Shown here: piece by piece, positions 52,476 to 61,466 of the stretch | Numbering within the stretch: the first letter of the stretch is position 1 | How the letters are laid out: the number at the start of each line of letters is the position of its first letter | Source of the DNA: Thermohalobaculum sp965247385 | GTDB taxonomy: Bacteria > Pseudomonadota > Alphaproteobacteria > Rhodobacterales > Rhodobacteraceae | Reading direction: 5' to 3' | Length of the DNA stretch: 64,000 nucleotides | Assembly (NCBI GenBank): GCA_965247385.1 | Contig: CBDFHG010000007.1 | Location: 1,550,001-1,614,000 of the forward strand | Made by a program: the position numbers and the translations under genes | Notes under the pieces: model-generated | Database searches by the model: none | Told to the model about the DNA's origin: nothing | The model's input: only the letters and a program-made list of their open reading frames with translations

Positions 52476-54140
52476 TCAATCCGGCAACACGATCGGGCCG
52501 AGCTCGCCGTAGCGGTCGCCGGGTCCCGGATTGGCGGCGTCAGAGCGCCCGCCGAGATGGGTCATCACCCCCCAGACCGCGTTCAGCGCAGTCTGCACCG
52601 CGCCCTCGACCCAGGCCGGGGTCCAGCTAATGTCGTCGCCAGCGAGGAAGATGCCGCGTTGCTCGGGCGGCATGTCCGTTTGCATGAAATGCCCGAACAT
52701 GCGGTGGTTGTAGCGGTAGTGCCCCGGCAGCGCACCCTTGAAGGCGCCGAGGAAATTCGGGTCGCTCTCCCAGCTCACGGTGATCGGGTTGCCGATGACG
52801 TGGCTGGCGATGTCCACGTCCGGGTAAATCTTGTTGAGCGACGCCAGGGCCAACTCGACCCGGCGCTCCAGCGGCTGCGGCAGCATCTTCAGCGCGTCCG
52901 ACATCCAGGAATAGGTCAGGCACATCACCCCCGGCCGGTCGGGGCCGAGATCGAACAGATAGGTGCCACGGGTCAGCCGGTCGGTCAGGGTCATCGACAT
53001 CACGTCGCGCCCGGTCCGCGGATCCTTGTCCTTCCAGAACGGCCGGTCGACCATGACGAAGGTCTTCGAGGACTGCATGTAGCGGGTGCGGTCCAGCGCC
53101 ATCCACATATCCTGGCTGAACAGCCGCTCCTCGGTGTCGATCGCGGTGGTCAGGAGCCAGCTCTGGCAGGTGGCGATGACCGCGTCGAAAGCCTCGATCC
53201 GGCCCCAGCGGTCAGTGACATTGAGCCGTCCCGCGGCATCGCGGAACAACCGCGCCGCGCCCGGCCGGGTCGCGCCGCCATTCAGCGCGGAAAGGGTCGT
53301 GCCGTCAGGCCAATACACCATCCGCTCCGGCACCCGGCGCCACAGGCCGTGGGGCACCTGCTCGACCCCGCCCAAGATAAACCGCTGGTTCTCGTCGCAT
53401 TCGGTGACATTGACGCGCAGGATTTCCAGCATCGAGTTGGGGAAGTCCGAATCCCAGCCGCCGGTGCCGAAGCCGACCTGACCGAACACCTCGCGGTGGC
53501 GGAACGAGAGTTGCTGGAAGGTCTTGGACGAGGCGACGAAATCATAGAAGGTGCGCTCGTCCCAGCCGCGCACGATCGGGTTCCAGATCTGCTTGATCCG
53601 GGCGGTGTCGCGGGCGCGGATGGCGGCCTTCAGATCGGAGAACTGCGCGCCCTCGTCCAGCGCCTGGTCGTAGGCTGCGCCGACCTCGCGGAACAGCGCC
53701 GGCAGGTCCTCCAGCGTCTCGGCGTAATGGCTCTCGCCCGCCAGATCGATCACGGTGGACCCGGCGGCCGGTGTCAGCGGGTTGGGGAAAGGTCGGCTCT
53801 CCAGCCCCAGCTTGCCGACATAGCTGTAAAAGCCGGTCGAGGAGACCGGGAAGCGCATACCGCCCAGTTCGGCGATGACCCCCTCCGCGCCCTCGAAGGG
53901 CTGCGAGCGCAGCCGCCCGCCGAACTGGCCCGACTCGAAAAGGATCGGGTGGACGCCCAGGCGCATCAACTCGTAGCCGCAGATCACCCCGGCGATGCCG
54001 GCGCCGATGATCGCGACCTTGGCGCCGTGGCGGTCGGCGGGAATCGCGCCCAGCCCGGCGGAATGCTCCAGCCAGTCGTCGAAGGCATAGGGGAAATCGG
54101 GGCCGAAGACGGTGACCGGGTCGTTCTCGGCGTTGCTCAT
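52476..54140 (-). CDS. davB: L-lysine 2-monooxygenase
   Basis: This 554-residue FAD enzyme oxidatively decarboxylates L-lysine to 5-aminovaleramide. It starts at 54140, overlapping davA (ATGA). The N-terminus VTVFGPDFPYAFDDWLEHSA and KVAIIGAGIAGVICGYELMR (FAD site, residues 41-60), with AELGGMRFPVSSTGFYSYV, GFGTGGWDSDFPNSMLEI, and the end FLAGDDISWTPAWVEGAVQT, agree closely with Pseudomonas putida DavB. The tryptophan 2-monooxygenase IaaM is a more distant relative. Adjacency to davA and gcdH supports lysine as substrate. Confidence 0.92.
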   Translation of the reverse strand: MSNAENDPVTVFGPDFPYAFDDWLEHSAGLGAIPADRHGAKVAIIGAGIAGVICGYELMRLGVHPILFESGQFGGRLRSQPFEGAEGVIAELGGMRFPVSSTGFYSYVGKLGLESRPFPNPLTPAAGSTVIDLAGESHYAETLEDLPALFREVGAAYDQALDEGAQFSDLKAAIRARDTARIKQIWNPIVRGWDERTFYDFVASSKTFQQLSFRHREVFGQVGFGTGGWDSDFPNSMLEILRVNVTECDENQRFILGGVEQVPHGLWRRVPERMVYWPDGTTLSALNGGATRPGAARLFRDAAGRLNVTDRWGRIEAFDAVIATCQSWLLTTAIDTEERLFSQDMWMALDRTRYMQSSKTFVMVDRPFWKDKDPRTGRDVMSMTLTDRLTRGTYLFDLGPDRPGVMCLTYSWMSDALKMLPQPLERRVELALASLNKIYPDVDIASHVIGNPITVSWESDPNFLGAFKGALPGHYRYNHRMFGHFMQTDMPPEQRGIFLAGDDISWTPAWVEGAVQTALNAVWGVMTHLGGRSDAANPGPGDRYGELGPIVLPD

Positions 54141-54949
54141 TCTTCGCCTCCGGATTTGGCGGCGGCGGCATAAAGTTCTGGCCGACGGTCGGCGAGATGG
54201 GTCGAACGGGCGCGGGTCGCGGCCAGGTGACCCTTCGACAGATCGGCGAAGATCATCTCCTCGCCGCGCCCGGCGCGGGCCAGATCGGTGCCGTCGGGGC
54301 CACAGACACAGGACAGGCCGCAATAGGCGAATTCACCTTCCGAGCCGCAGTAGTTGGCATAGGCGACATAGATCTCGTTTTCCTCGGCCCGCGCCGGGAC
54401 GATCCGGTTGGCGACGCTGTCATAGGGACCCATATTGGCGGTCGGCACCAGGATGGCGTCGGCGCCCGCCAGCGTATGGGCGCGCGCCAACTCCGGGAAC
54501 TCGATATCATAGCAGATTGCCAGCCCCAGCACCCAGCCGTTCAACTCGACCGGCGGCGCGAGCGTTGCGCCCGGTGCGAACTGCGCCCGGTCGACCGCGC
54601 CGTAGAGATGGGTCTTGCGGTAGCAAGCCAGGCTTGCGCCTCGCTTGTCCAACAGGCTGACGGCGTTGTAGATTCTCCCGTCGGCGCCAAGCTCCGGCAG
54701 CCCGGCCAGGAGCGCCACCCGGTGGCGCCGTGCGATTTCGCTCAACCCAGCTCTCATCGGCCCGCCGGGCGATTCAGCGGCGGCACGCACCGTATCGCCG
54801 CCGATATTGTAGCCGGTCAACGCCATCTCCGGTGTCATCAGCAGGTCGGCCCCCGCCGCCGCCGCCGCCGACGCGGAACGGTCGAGCCGGGCGAGCGCCT
54901 CGGCGCTGCCCCCTGTCGCCGGTGGACCCTGGTCGAGCGCGAGCCGCAT
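54137..54949 (-). CDS. davA: 5-aminopentanamidase (delta-aminovaleramidase)
   Basis: This 270-residue nitrilase-superfamily amidase hydrolyses 5-aminovaleramide to 5-aminovalerate. The catalytic triad is Glu 41 (TPEMALTGYNIG), Lys 112 (CYRKTHLYGAVD) and Cys 146 (AICYDIEFPELA). VYANYCGSEGEF, here as AYANYCGSEGEFAYCG, matches DavA. It lies 12 bases downstream of gcdH and overlaps davB. An eight-C run sits immediately beyond its start (about 54953-54960). Confidence 0.92.
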   Translation of the reverse strand: MRLALDQGPPATGGSAEALARLDRSASAAAAAGADLLMTPEMALTGYNIGGDTVRAAAESPGGPMRAGLSEIARRHRVALLAGLPELGADGRIYNAVSLLDKRGASLACYRKTHLYGAVDRAQFAPGATLAPPVELNGWVLGLAICYDIEFPELARAHTLAGADAILVPTANMGPYDSVANRIVPARAEENEIYVAYANYCGSEGEFAYCGLSCVCGPDGTDLARAGRGEEMIFADLSKGHLAATRARSTHLADRRPELYAAAAKSGGEE

Positions 54950-54961
54950 CGCCCCCCCCCC

Positions 54962-56176
54962 TCAGAAGAACGCCTGCAGCCCGGTCTGGGCGCGGCCCAG
55001 GATGAGGGCGTGGACGTCGTGGGTGCCCTCGTAGGTGTTCACTGTCTCCAGGTTCATCATGTGGCGGATGACCTGGAACTCGCCCGAGATGCCGTTGCCG
55101 CCATGCATGTCACGGGCGTGGCGCGCCGCGTCCAGCGCCTTGCCGCAGTTGTTGCGCTTGATCAGCGAGACCATCTCCGGGGCGAAGCGACCCTCATCCA
55201 TCAGCCGGCCGACCCGCAGGCTGGCCTGCAGGCCGAGCGCGATCTCGGTCTGCATGTCGGCCAGCTTTTTCTGGAAAAGCTGGGTCTGGGCCAGCGGCCG
55301 CCCGAACTGCTTGCGGTCGAGGCCATATTGGCGCGCCGCGTGCCAACAGAACTCGGCGGCTCCCATGGCCCCCCAGCTGATGCCGTAGCGCGCCCGGTTG
55401 AGGCAGCCGAACGGACCCTTCAGCCCTTCGACACTGGGCAGCAAAGCATCCTCGCCGACCTCGACGCCCTGCATGACGATCTCGCCGGTGATCGAGGTGC
55501 GCAAGCTGAGCTTGTTGCCGATCTTCGGCGCGCTGAGGCCCGCCATGCCCTTCTCCAGCACAAATCCCCTGATCTTGCCGTCATGGGCCTCCGATTTGGC
55601 CCAGATGACGAAGACATCGGCGATGGGGGAGTTGGAGATCCACATCTTCGAGCCGGTGAGGCGGTAGCCTGTGGCGGTTTTCTCAACCCGGGTCTTCATG
55701 CCGCCGGGGTCGGATCCCGCATCCGGCTCGGTCAGGCCAAAACAGCCGATCCACTCGCCGCTGGCGAGATTGGGCAGGTATTTCTGCCGCTGCTCCTCCG
55801 AGCCATAGGCGTGGATCGGATACATCACCAGGCTGGACTGCACCGACATCATCGAGCGGTAGCCGCTATCGACCCGTTCGACCTCGCGCGCCACCAGCCC
55901 GTAGGAGACATAGCCCGCGCCGACGCCGCCGTATTCCTCGGGGATGGTGATGCCGAGCAGGCCCAGTTCGCCCATCTCACGGAAGATCCCCGGATCGGTT
56001 TGCTCCTCGGCATATGCTTCGATGACGCGGGGCTGGAGTTTCTCCTTCGCATAGGCCTGCGCGCTGTCGCGGATCATCCGCTCCTCTTCCGAGAGCTGGT
56101 CATCGAGCAGGAACGGATCGTCCCAAACGAAGCGTGTGCCAGTGGAGGTGGGGGTCATCGGCACTTGGGTGTTCAT
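54962..56176 (-). CDS. gcdH: Glutaryl-CoA dehydrogenase
   Basis: The product is 404 residues from Met at 56176 (MNTQVPMTPTSTGT). Typical GcdH segments are FVWDDPFLLDDQLSEEERMI, GYRSMMSVQSSLVMYPIHAY, CFGLTEPDAGSDPGGM and TVNTYEGTHDVHALILGRA, the last containing the catalytic Glu. It oxidises and decarboxylates glutaryl-CoA to crotonyl-CoA, passing electrons to ETF. First gene of the gcdH-davA-davB unit, linking aminovalerate breakdown to central metabolism. The intermediate steps (DavT, DavD, CoA activation) are not in the window. Confidence 0.92.
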   Translation of the reverse strand: MNTQVPMTPTSTGTRFVWDDPFLLDDQLSEEERMIRDSAQAYAKEKLQPRVIEAYAEEQTDPGIFREMGELGLLGITIPEEYGGVGAGYVSYGLVAREVERVDSGYRSMMSVQSSLVMYPIHAYGSEEQRQKYLPNLASGEWIGCFGLTEPDAGSDPGGMKTRVEKTATGYRLTGSKMWISNSPIADVFVIWAKSEAHDGKIRGFVLEKGMAGLSAPKIGNKLSLRTSITGEIVMQGVEVGEDALLPSVEGLKGPFGCLNRARYGISWGAMGAAEFCWHAARQYGLDRKQFGRPLAQTQLFQKKLADMQTEIALGLQASLRVGRLMDEGRFAPEMVSLIKRNNCGKALDAARHARDMHGGNGISGEFQVIRHMMNLETVNTYEGTHDVHALILGRAQTGLQAFF

Positions 56177-56340
56177 GGGCTGGGTCTCCCGAAAATTTGC
56201 GGCGACACTAGCGCCGGGCGCATGTGGCGGCAACTGGTGGCGAAACATGGTTGTGATGGATTACAGGTTTTGTGCCCCGGCGGCTCCGCCTTCCGCCTCC
56301 CGGCGGGTATTTTGCGCCTGTTTGAAAGCTGTCGCTTTCG

Positions 56341-56445
56341 GCGCTCCGCCTCCCGCCCCTCATCCCCGCCCAACCACCAGGCAAGCCTACCGGATGGGAT
56401 TACGTTTGGCGGTTGGGCGGGGATGAGGGGCGGGAGGCGGAGCGC
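56341..56445. repeat. Giant inverted repeat, 38-bp arms
   Basis: Arms 56341-56378 and 56408-56445 pair at 37 of 38 positions (ends GCGCTCCGCCTCCCGCCC and GGGCGGGAGGCGGAGCGC) around a 29-nt loop. It lies between the gcdH start and the membrane protein stop. A piece of the dispersed repeat family follows at 56440-56475 in reverse. Confidence 0.9.
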
Positions 56446-56475
56446 AGGTCACCGCAGGGGCCCGGACAGGCGCAT
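56440..56475 (-). repeat. Dispersed intergenic repeat, copy 3 (inverted)
   Basis: Read on the minus strand: TTTATGCGCCTGTCCGGG, then CCCTGCGGTGACCTGCGC. Matches the second motif of copies 1 and 2 with few changes. Confidence 0.6.
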
Positions 56476-56489
56476 AAATCCAGGGCGCG

Positions 56490-57020
56490 CTAGTTCAGAC
56501 GGGGCAGGCCGGGGCGTTCCCAGATCACCTGACGGCCCGGCCGGTCGCGCTGGAGCACGCCCACCGCCGTCATGTCGCTGAAGCCGGGCAGCACAGTCAG
56601 TGCCTCGGGCAGATGGTCGGCGCCCTCGGCGGTGGCCGGGATCGCCAGCGCCACGCCCTCCGGACCTATCAGCCGCCAGACCGGGTCGTGACCCGGGGCG
56701 GCGACAGAGATCTCGACCCGGACCAACCCGTCAAGTTCCAAAAACCCGCCGCCATACGGGCCCATGTAACCGATCTCGCCTTCGCGGATGATCGCCAGGC
56801 CCGCCCCGGTCACTGGCCGCGCCGCCAGCGCGCCCAGCACCGCCGCACGCAGCCAGAACAGCGCCAGCGCCGCCGCCGCCAGGGTGATCCAGCCGAGCGT
56901 GTTGCCCTGGCCGGTCCAGACGATTCCGAACCACATGGTCAGTGCCAGCAACCCCGCCGCCGCCGCCGGCTCGGTCCAGCGCCAGATCGCACCCGCCGCC
57001 TCGGGCCGGATGAAGCTCAT
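56490..57020 (-). CDS. Conserved two-helix membrane protein
   Basis: The product is 176 residues from Met 57020 (three codons more if 57029 is used). It has two membrane helices near residues 20-38 and 42-65, then a globular part (GEIGYMGPYGGGFLELDGLV, VWRLIGPEGVALAIPATAEG, ending VIWERPGLPRL). This pattern is conserved in Rhodobacterales next to ubiA-type genes. No enzymatic motif; function unknown. Confidence 0.7.
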   Translation of the reverse strand: MSFIRPEAAGAIWRWTEPAAAAGLLALTMWFGIVWTGQGNTLGWITLAAAALALFWLRAAVLGALAARPVTGAGLAIIREGEIGYMGPYGGGFLELDGLVRVEISVAAPGHDPVWRLIGPEGVALAIPATAEGADHLPEALTVLPGFSDMTAVGVLQRDRPGRQVIWERPGLPRLN

Positions 57021-57132
57021 GCCCGGCACCCCGGTACGAGGTCGGCGCCAGGGTCCACGCCTGGACCTGGTTTGTATAAAAGCCTGATTTTCGGCCTGAT
57101 ATTACCGGTGGCCTGTGCCATAAACTGCCCCC

Positions 57133-58095
57133 ATGAATCAGGCTTCAGATAACAACGCCTCGCCGCCAGATGGAAGCGCCGATGGCAGGGTGCGCGACGC
57201 GACCGCGAAGAACTGGGTCGACCGCTTCGCTCCGCCCTGGTCGCGGCCCTATCTGCGACTGGCCCGGGCCGACCGGCCGATCGGCACCTGGTTGTTGCTG
57301 ATCCCCTGCTGGTGGGGCATCACGCTTGGGGTCATCGACAGCGGCTGGCGCTGGGCCGACCTGTGGCTGTTTCCCGCCTGCGCCATCGGCGCCTTCTTGA
57401 TGCGCGGAGCGGGCTGCACCTGGAACGACATATCCGACCGCGACATCGACGCGCGCGTGGCGCGGACCCGCTCGCGGCCGATCCCCTCAGGGCAGGTCAC
57501 GGTCAGCCAAGCGGCGGCTTTCATGGTGGCGCTGTCGCTGGCCGGGCTGGCGGTGCTGCTGACACTATCGAGTGCGGCGATCTGGCTGGGCGTGATCTCG
57601 CTGGGGCCGGTCTGCGTCTACCCCTTCGCCAAGCGCTTCACCTGGTGGCCGCAGGTGTTCCTCGGCATCGCCTTCAACTGGGGCGCGCTGCTGGGCTGGG
57701 CCGCCCACACCGGAGGGTTGAGCCTGCCGCCGATCTATCTCTATCTGGCCGGCATCTCCTGGACCTTGCATTACGACACCATCTACGCCCATCAGGACCG
57801 CGAGGACGACGCGCTGATCGGGGTGCGTTCGACGGCACGGCTGTTCGAGCAGGATACCGCGGGGTGGCTGTGGATGTTCACCGGGCTGACCGTAATCTTC
57901 GCCGCGCTGGCGGTGCTGTTCGCCGGGGGCCATTGGATCGGCATTCTCGGGCCGCTGGCGCTGGGCGGTTTCATGGCCTGGCAGGTCCGCGAGTTGGATA
58001 TCGACGATCCGGAGCAATGCCTGCACCTGTTCCGCGCCACCCGCTGGGGTGGGTTGCTGATGCTGGGCTTCCTGTTGCTCGACGCTGCCCTATGA
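57133..58095 (+). CDS. ubiA: 4-hydroxybenzoate polyprenyltransferase UbiA
   Basis: This 320-residue integral membrane enzyme attaches the isoprenoid chain to 4-hydroxybenzoate in ubiquinone synthesis. First Asp motif GCTWNDISDRDIDARVARTR; second YAHQDREDDALIGVRS; about eight membrane helices. The hydrophilic N-terminal 40 residues are slightly long for the family. Divergent from the membrane-protein gene at 57020. Confidence 0.95.
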   Translation: MNQASDNNASPPDGSADGRVRDATAKNWVDRFAPPWSRPYLRLARADRPIGTWLLLIPCWWGITLGVIDSGWRWADLWLFPACAIGAFLMRGAGCTWNDISDRDIDARVARTRSRPIPSGQVTVSQAAAFMVALSLAGLAVLLTLSSAAIWLGVISLGPVCVYPFAKRFTWWPQVFLGIAFNWGALLGWAAHTGGLSLPPIYLYLAGISWTLHYDTIYAHQDREDDALIGVRSTARLFEQDTAGWLWMFTGLTVIFAALAVLFAGGHWIGILGPLALGGFMAWQVRELDIDDPEQCLHLFRATRWGGLLMLGFLLLDAAL

Positions 58096-58383
58096 TCCCC
58101 GATTCCGCAAGCGGTTCTGTTGCTTGATGGGGCGGACAAGATGTGGATTGGCGGTCGGGCGTTCATACGGATGTTGAAGCGCGACCTCTAATCCGCTATC
58201 ATATATGGGAGATTTGCCGGGCGGGAGCTGATGATGACGAAATTCGATAGGGTACGAGAGACCCGTTTGCATTGTGTTCAGGGGCCAGTTGCGCCGCCGT
58301 TTGGGCCAGGGCGTGGCAGGTATTTCCACTTTCACGTTAGCCATTACCGACGCGGCGCTGGCCATGGCGCAGCAGCAGAACAT
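58096..58383. other. Gene-poor region after ubiA
   Basis: A + frame ending at 58426 includes ISTFTLAITDAALAMAQQQN and IYEKLRKPASRRRR but has no clear start or homologue. Treated as a possible remnant. Confidence 0.35.
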
Positions 58384-59062
58384 CTATGAAAAACTACGGA
58401 AACCCGCTTCAAGGCGGCGCCGATAGCGCCTGACGCCGAAGCGGAGGCAGCATCCGCCGGTCTCGACGTGATCATGGGCGCTCATGTGAACACCGCCGGG
58501 CGTGACTGAAAACGACTGGAAGGCATAATCCACGATGTCGAGATGCCCGGAGCGCCCGTCCCTGGCGTTGAAAACATGGCGGAGGGCGTCGAGGCCTTCG
58601 CCGACCGTCCACGGCGGGCCGGTCTCCACGTCGCGTCCGGCGATCCGGGCGCGCACCCGGCAATCATCCCCGCCGGTCACGATCTTGAGATCGGAGGCCC
58701 GGTCGGCGGCCGCCGACACGATCGCCGCGTCGACGCGCCGCGCGCCGGACGTCAGCGCGCCCCGGTCGCGCTCGGCACCGGGCACCGCGCGCATCCGCGC
58801 GATCTCGCTCGGCGGGCTGCACCGGTACGAGCCTGCCGGGCGGGGGCAGGAGCTGCGCGCGGACCAGTTCCGCGTGCTCGGAATGAAAGGCCGCGCTGAA
58901 GCGGTGTGCCGCCACGACATGGAGCGTGCCGTCCGCGCGCGGAACGGCGATGTCGCGGAACCCGGCCGAGCCGGCGGCGAGGAGAGCCGCGTCGGTGAAG
59001 CTTGGCGGGCGGCGCCCCGCGAGGCGGCCGAGCAGGCCCTCGAGGAAGCTGCCCGGGTTCAT
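58384..59062 (-). pseudogene. Unrecognised gene, frameshifted
   Basis: Starts at 59062 (overlapping the upstream gene's TGA) with MNPGSFLEGLLGRLAGRRPP, then SAAFHSEHAELVRAQLLP. It then changes frame to RPAGSYRCSPPSEIARMRAV and continues to AFQSFSVTPGGVHM near 58490 and a stop at 58384. Deleting one C from a run near 58845-58850 restores the frame, giving about 225 residues. No family recognised. The ATGA overlap suggests it formed an operon with the secreted protein upstream. Confidence 0.55.
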
Positions 59063-59769
59063 TCGGCCAGCCCCTCGAAATTGTCCGGCGCGCCCGGCAT
59101 TGGGGCGAGCGGCCGCAGGTCGCCGTCGCGGGCGCGGACCCAGACGCCGGTCTCCGTGATCGCCACGACCGTCTCGCCCGAAGCCAGGACCTCGCCGGTC
59201 TCCAGCTCGTGCTGACCGTCCGATCCCAATACCAGTGCCCGGCACGAGCCTTCGCTGTCATCCGGGGCGGCGCTTTCAGCCGGCGCGCACCAGATCGCGA
59301 CCACCCGCATCTCCGCGTGCGCGAGCAGTTGCTCGATCCTGGCGGCGGCGATGCCGAGATCCGCCTCGAGGGCGGCGATCCGCGCGGTGGCGTCTTCGCT
59401 GTCATCCGGGTCCGCGGGCGGCGGGGCCAGCGCCGCCACGACCCGGGCGTGATGCTCGGTGATCTCCGCCATCAGCCGGGCGCGGTCGCGGCAGAGCCCG
59501 AGCGCAATCCGCGCCCGCTCCGCGGCGCGCAGCACCGCGCCCGCGGACCCGGCTGAAAGCGCCGCCGTGAGAGCCGCTTCCGGACAGGCCGGAAACACAA
59601 GCGGAAGAACCGGATCAGGAGAAGGGTGAGCCTGGGCGAGGGCCGGGGACGGGATCGCCAGGAGCGCGGCGAGGGCGGAGGCGGAGAGGACGGCGAGAGC
59701 GCGGGATCGCCATGTGTTCCCGAATGTTCGCGCTTTGTCGGGCCGCCCGTGCCCGCGCGCCGGTCCCAC
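59059..59769 (-). CDS. Secreted protein of unknown function
   Basis: About 236 residues if started at GTG 59769; the ATG near 59710 is out of frame. It has a signal peptide (SRALAVLSASALAALLAIPS, then PALAQ), a helical Ala/Arg-rich middle (residues about 70-135) and a small C-terminal domain (ETGEVLASGETVVAITETGV, then WVRARDGDLRPLAPMPGAPD). Four Cys are present. No family recognised; it overlaps the damaged gene downstream, with which it may act. Confidence 0.6.
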   Translation of the reverse strand: MGPARGHGRPDKARTFGNTWRSRALAVLSASALAALLAIPSPALAQAHPSPDPVLPLVFPACPEAALTAALSAGSAGAVLRAAERARIALGLCRDRARLMAEITEHHARVVAALAPPPADPDDSEDATARIAALEADLGIAAARIEQLLAHAEMRVVAIWCAPAESAAPDDSEGSCRALVLGSDGQHELETGEVLASGETVVAITETGVWVRARDGDLRPLAPMPGAPDNFEGLAE

Positions 59770-59904
59770 TGGATGGGAGATCGGCGAGAGAGACGCCAGG
59801 GCCAGGGCAGGGCGCGGAGGGTGGCCGGGCAGGCTTTGACGCGGGCGCGCGGAACGTATATCCTTTCGGCGCGCGGCGGACGCGATTGGCAGGAGACGGC
59901 AAGG

Positions 59905-60336
59905 ATGACCATGGCGTTCGATACTCTCAAGGCGATGAAGCGGCTCACCGCCACTGGCGTCGAAGAGGCGCAGGCCGAGGCCATTATCGAAACCGTTGGC
60001 GGCGCCATGACCGAATCCCTCGCCACGAAGGACGATCTCGCGCTCCTCAAGGCCGACCTCACCGCGGAGAGCGCCGAGGTGCGCACGGAGATCGCTGGCA
60101 CCGAGGGCCGGCTTGAGACGAAGATCGCCGAGGTGCGCACGGAGATCGCCGAGGTGCGCGGGGATATCACCGCCGCCGCCGCCGAGGCCCGCGCGGGGAA
60201 CGCCGAGAGTGATACCAGGAATGCCGAGCGGTATACGAAGATCGCCGAGGGCCAGACCACGCAGTTGCGCTGGATGGTCGGCTGCATGGTCGCGATCGCG
60301 GGCGTGCTCGCCTCGACGCTCCTGCGCGGCGGCTGA
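59905..60336 (+). CDS. DUF1640/CCDC90-like coiled-coil membrane protein
   Basis: The product is 143 residues from ATG 59905. The N-terminus MTMAFDTLKAMKRLTATGVE, then QAEAIIETVGGAM, is typical of DUF1640 proteins. A long coiled coil follows with repeats of the IAEVRTEI type (residues about 60-115). A C-terminal membrane helix, LRWMVGCMVAIAGVLASTLL, anchors it. Bacterial roles are unknown; mitochondrial relatives are uniporter regulators and assembly factors. Confidence 0.85.
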   Translation: MTMAFDTLKAMKRLTATGVEEAQAEAIIETVGGAMTESLATKDDLALLKADLTAESAEVRTEIAGTEGRLETKIAEVRTEIAEVRGDITAAAAEARAGNAESDTRNAERYTKIAEGQTTQLRWMVGCMVAIAGVLASTLLRGG

Positions 60337-60483
60337 GCGGGCGGGGGGCGCGTCGCCGGCCCGGATGTCCGCCGGCGCTTCGAGGCGCCGCTTTATACAC
60401 ATCATGAAGAACACCTTCCTCTTCGGGAAGAGGCGCCGGGGGCATGTTCGCCAAAACAGCCGCCCCCGGCGCCTCCCCGCCAG

Positions 60484-61017
60484 TTACAAGCCTTTCAGCA
60501 CCGCCCCGGGGTCCTGGGCAACCAGCTCCCGATAATCCGTCGACTTCTGCTTCGGGTTGACCTCGAAGCCGAGATCGCGGCGATCCGGAAAGCGCGGGCA
60601 GAGCGAGTAGACCGCCAGCGGGATCGTGTCCTGCAGGTGGCCGGCCCAGAGCACGCCATGAATCGGGCCGCCCTTGACCAGCCTGCCGGTCACGGCGTCG
60701 TACTGCATAGGCCATCCGGTCGGTTCGTCGGCCGGCGTGACTACGGCGCGAAACTCCGCGCCGCGCGGCCGCGTTGTCCAGGCCTCGGTGAAGTAGCGCC
60801 CGGACCCTGTGAGCTCGTCCTGAACGCAGAAATGCCCCACCGTGCCCACACTGACCTTGATGCGCAGGCCCCTGCCGAGTCCGGCAGTGTGATAGTCGAC
60901 CGCGACCCGGTCCGCGAGCAGCGCCCGAAGACTGCGCGCGTCATGGCTCGACGGGCCGACCATCGGGGCGGCCGTCGCGCAACCCGTCAGCCCCACCGCC
61001 AGGGCCGCGCCCAGCAT
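60484..61017 (-). CDS. Putative lipoprotein
   Basis: About 177 residues, with lipobox ALAVGLTGCATA near residue 13, so the Cys would be lipidated and the protein anchored in the envelope. The first ATG (61017) leaves a very short n-region; upstream codons in frame (GWRKT) would make a better signal but have no clear start. The mature part (HFCVQDELTGSGRYFTEAWT, then TIPLAVYSLCPRFPDRRDLG) is unrecognised. Confidence 0.65.
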   Translation of the reverse strand: MLGAALAVGLTGCATAAPMVGPSSHDARSLRALLADRVAVDYHTAGLGRGLRIKVSVGTVGHFCVQDELTGSGRYFTEAWTTRPRGAEFRAVVTPADEPTGWPMQYDAVTGRLVKGGPIHGVLWAGHLQDTIPLAVYSLCPRFPDRRDLGFEVNPKQKSTDYRELVAQDPGAVLKGL

Positions 61018-61335
61018 CGTCTTGCGCCATCCGTTCGTTATCAGTCTCCTTCTCCATTGTCGCCGCCCCCGCGGCCATCCGCATTCTCGGGGCCCTCGTT
61101 CTTTTCTTTGCCGCCACCGGGGTGATCGCGCTGTTCTGGTTCACGATTGGCGGCGGCCGCAAGCCGAAGGTCACTCGGCGCTGATCGCAGCAATCGGTTC
61201 AAGGGTCGCGAAGTCGCATTTTTTGATCTTCGCAACCGCCCGTTCGCCCTCCCCGCCTCGCGGCATGTCTTTTGCCCGTGACAAGATCCGTATGCACGGG
61301 TTTTCGGCTCCACCAGATCAGCCCGACCGCCGGGA

Positions 61336-61437
61336 TCACCGCCCGGCCCGGAGCTCGAGCACGGCGAAAGGCCGGGCGTGCAGCTCGTTGGTCAGCGGAT
61401 AGCGCAGCGGATGGTCAGCGAGAACACCGTTGATCAT
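61336..61437 (-). pseudogene. DUF3422 family gene, N-terminal fragment
   Basis: The 33-residue frame contains DHPLRYPLTNELHARPFAVL, the beginning of DUF3422 proteins (usually about 430 residues, with two C-terminal membrane helices). The rest is absent; a TGA follows 8 codons later. Confidence 0.65.
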
Positions 61438-61466
61438 CGTCCGGTTGCCCTTGGCACGGACATGGC

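Noticed and set aside
52329..56581. Long + strand frames of 614 and 794 residues
   Set aside because: They are antisense to davB, davA and gcdH, which have full motif support.
61041..61183. Small + strand membrane protein (FSIVAAPAAIRILGALVLFF region)
   Set aside because: The frame has no ATG, GTG or TTG start and lies opposite the lipoprotein gene's upstream region; possibly a remnant but not supportable.
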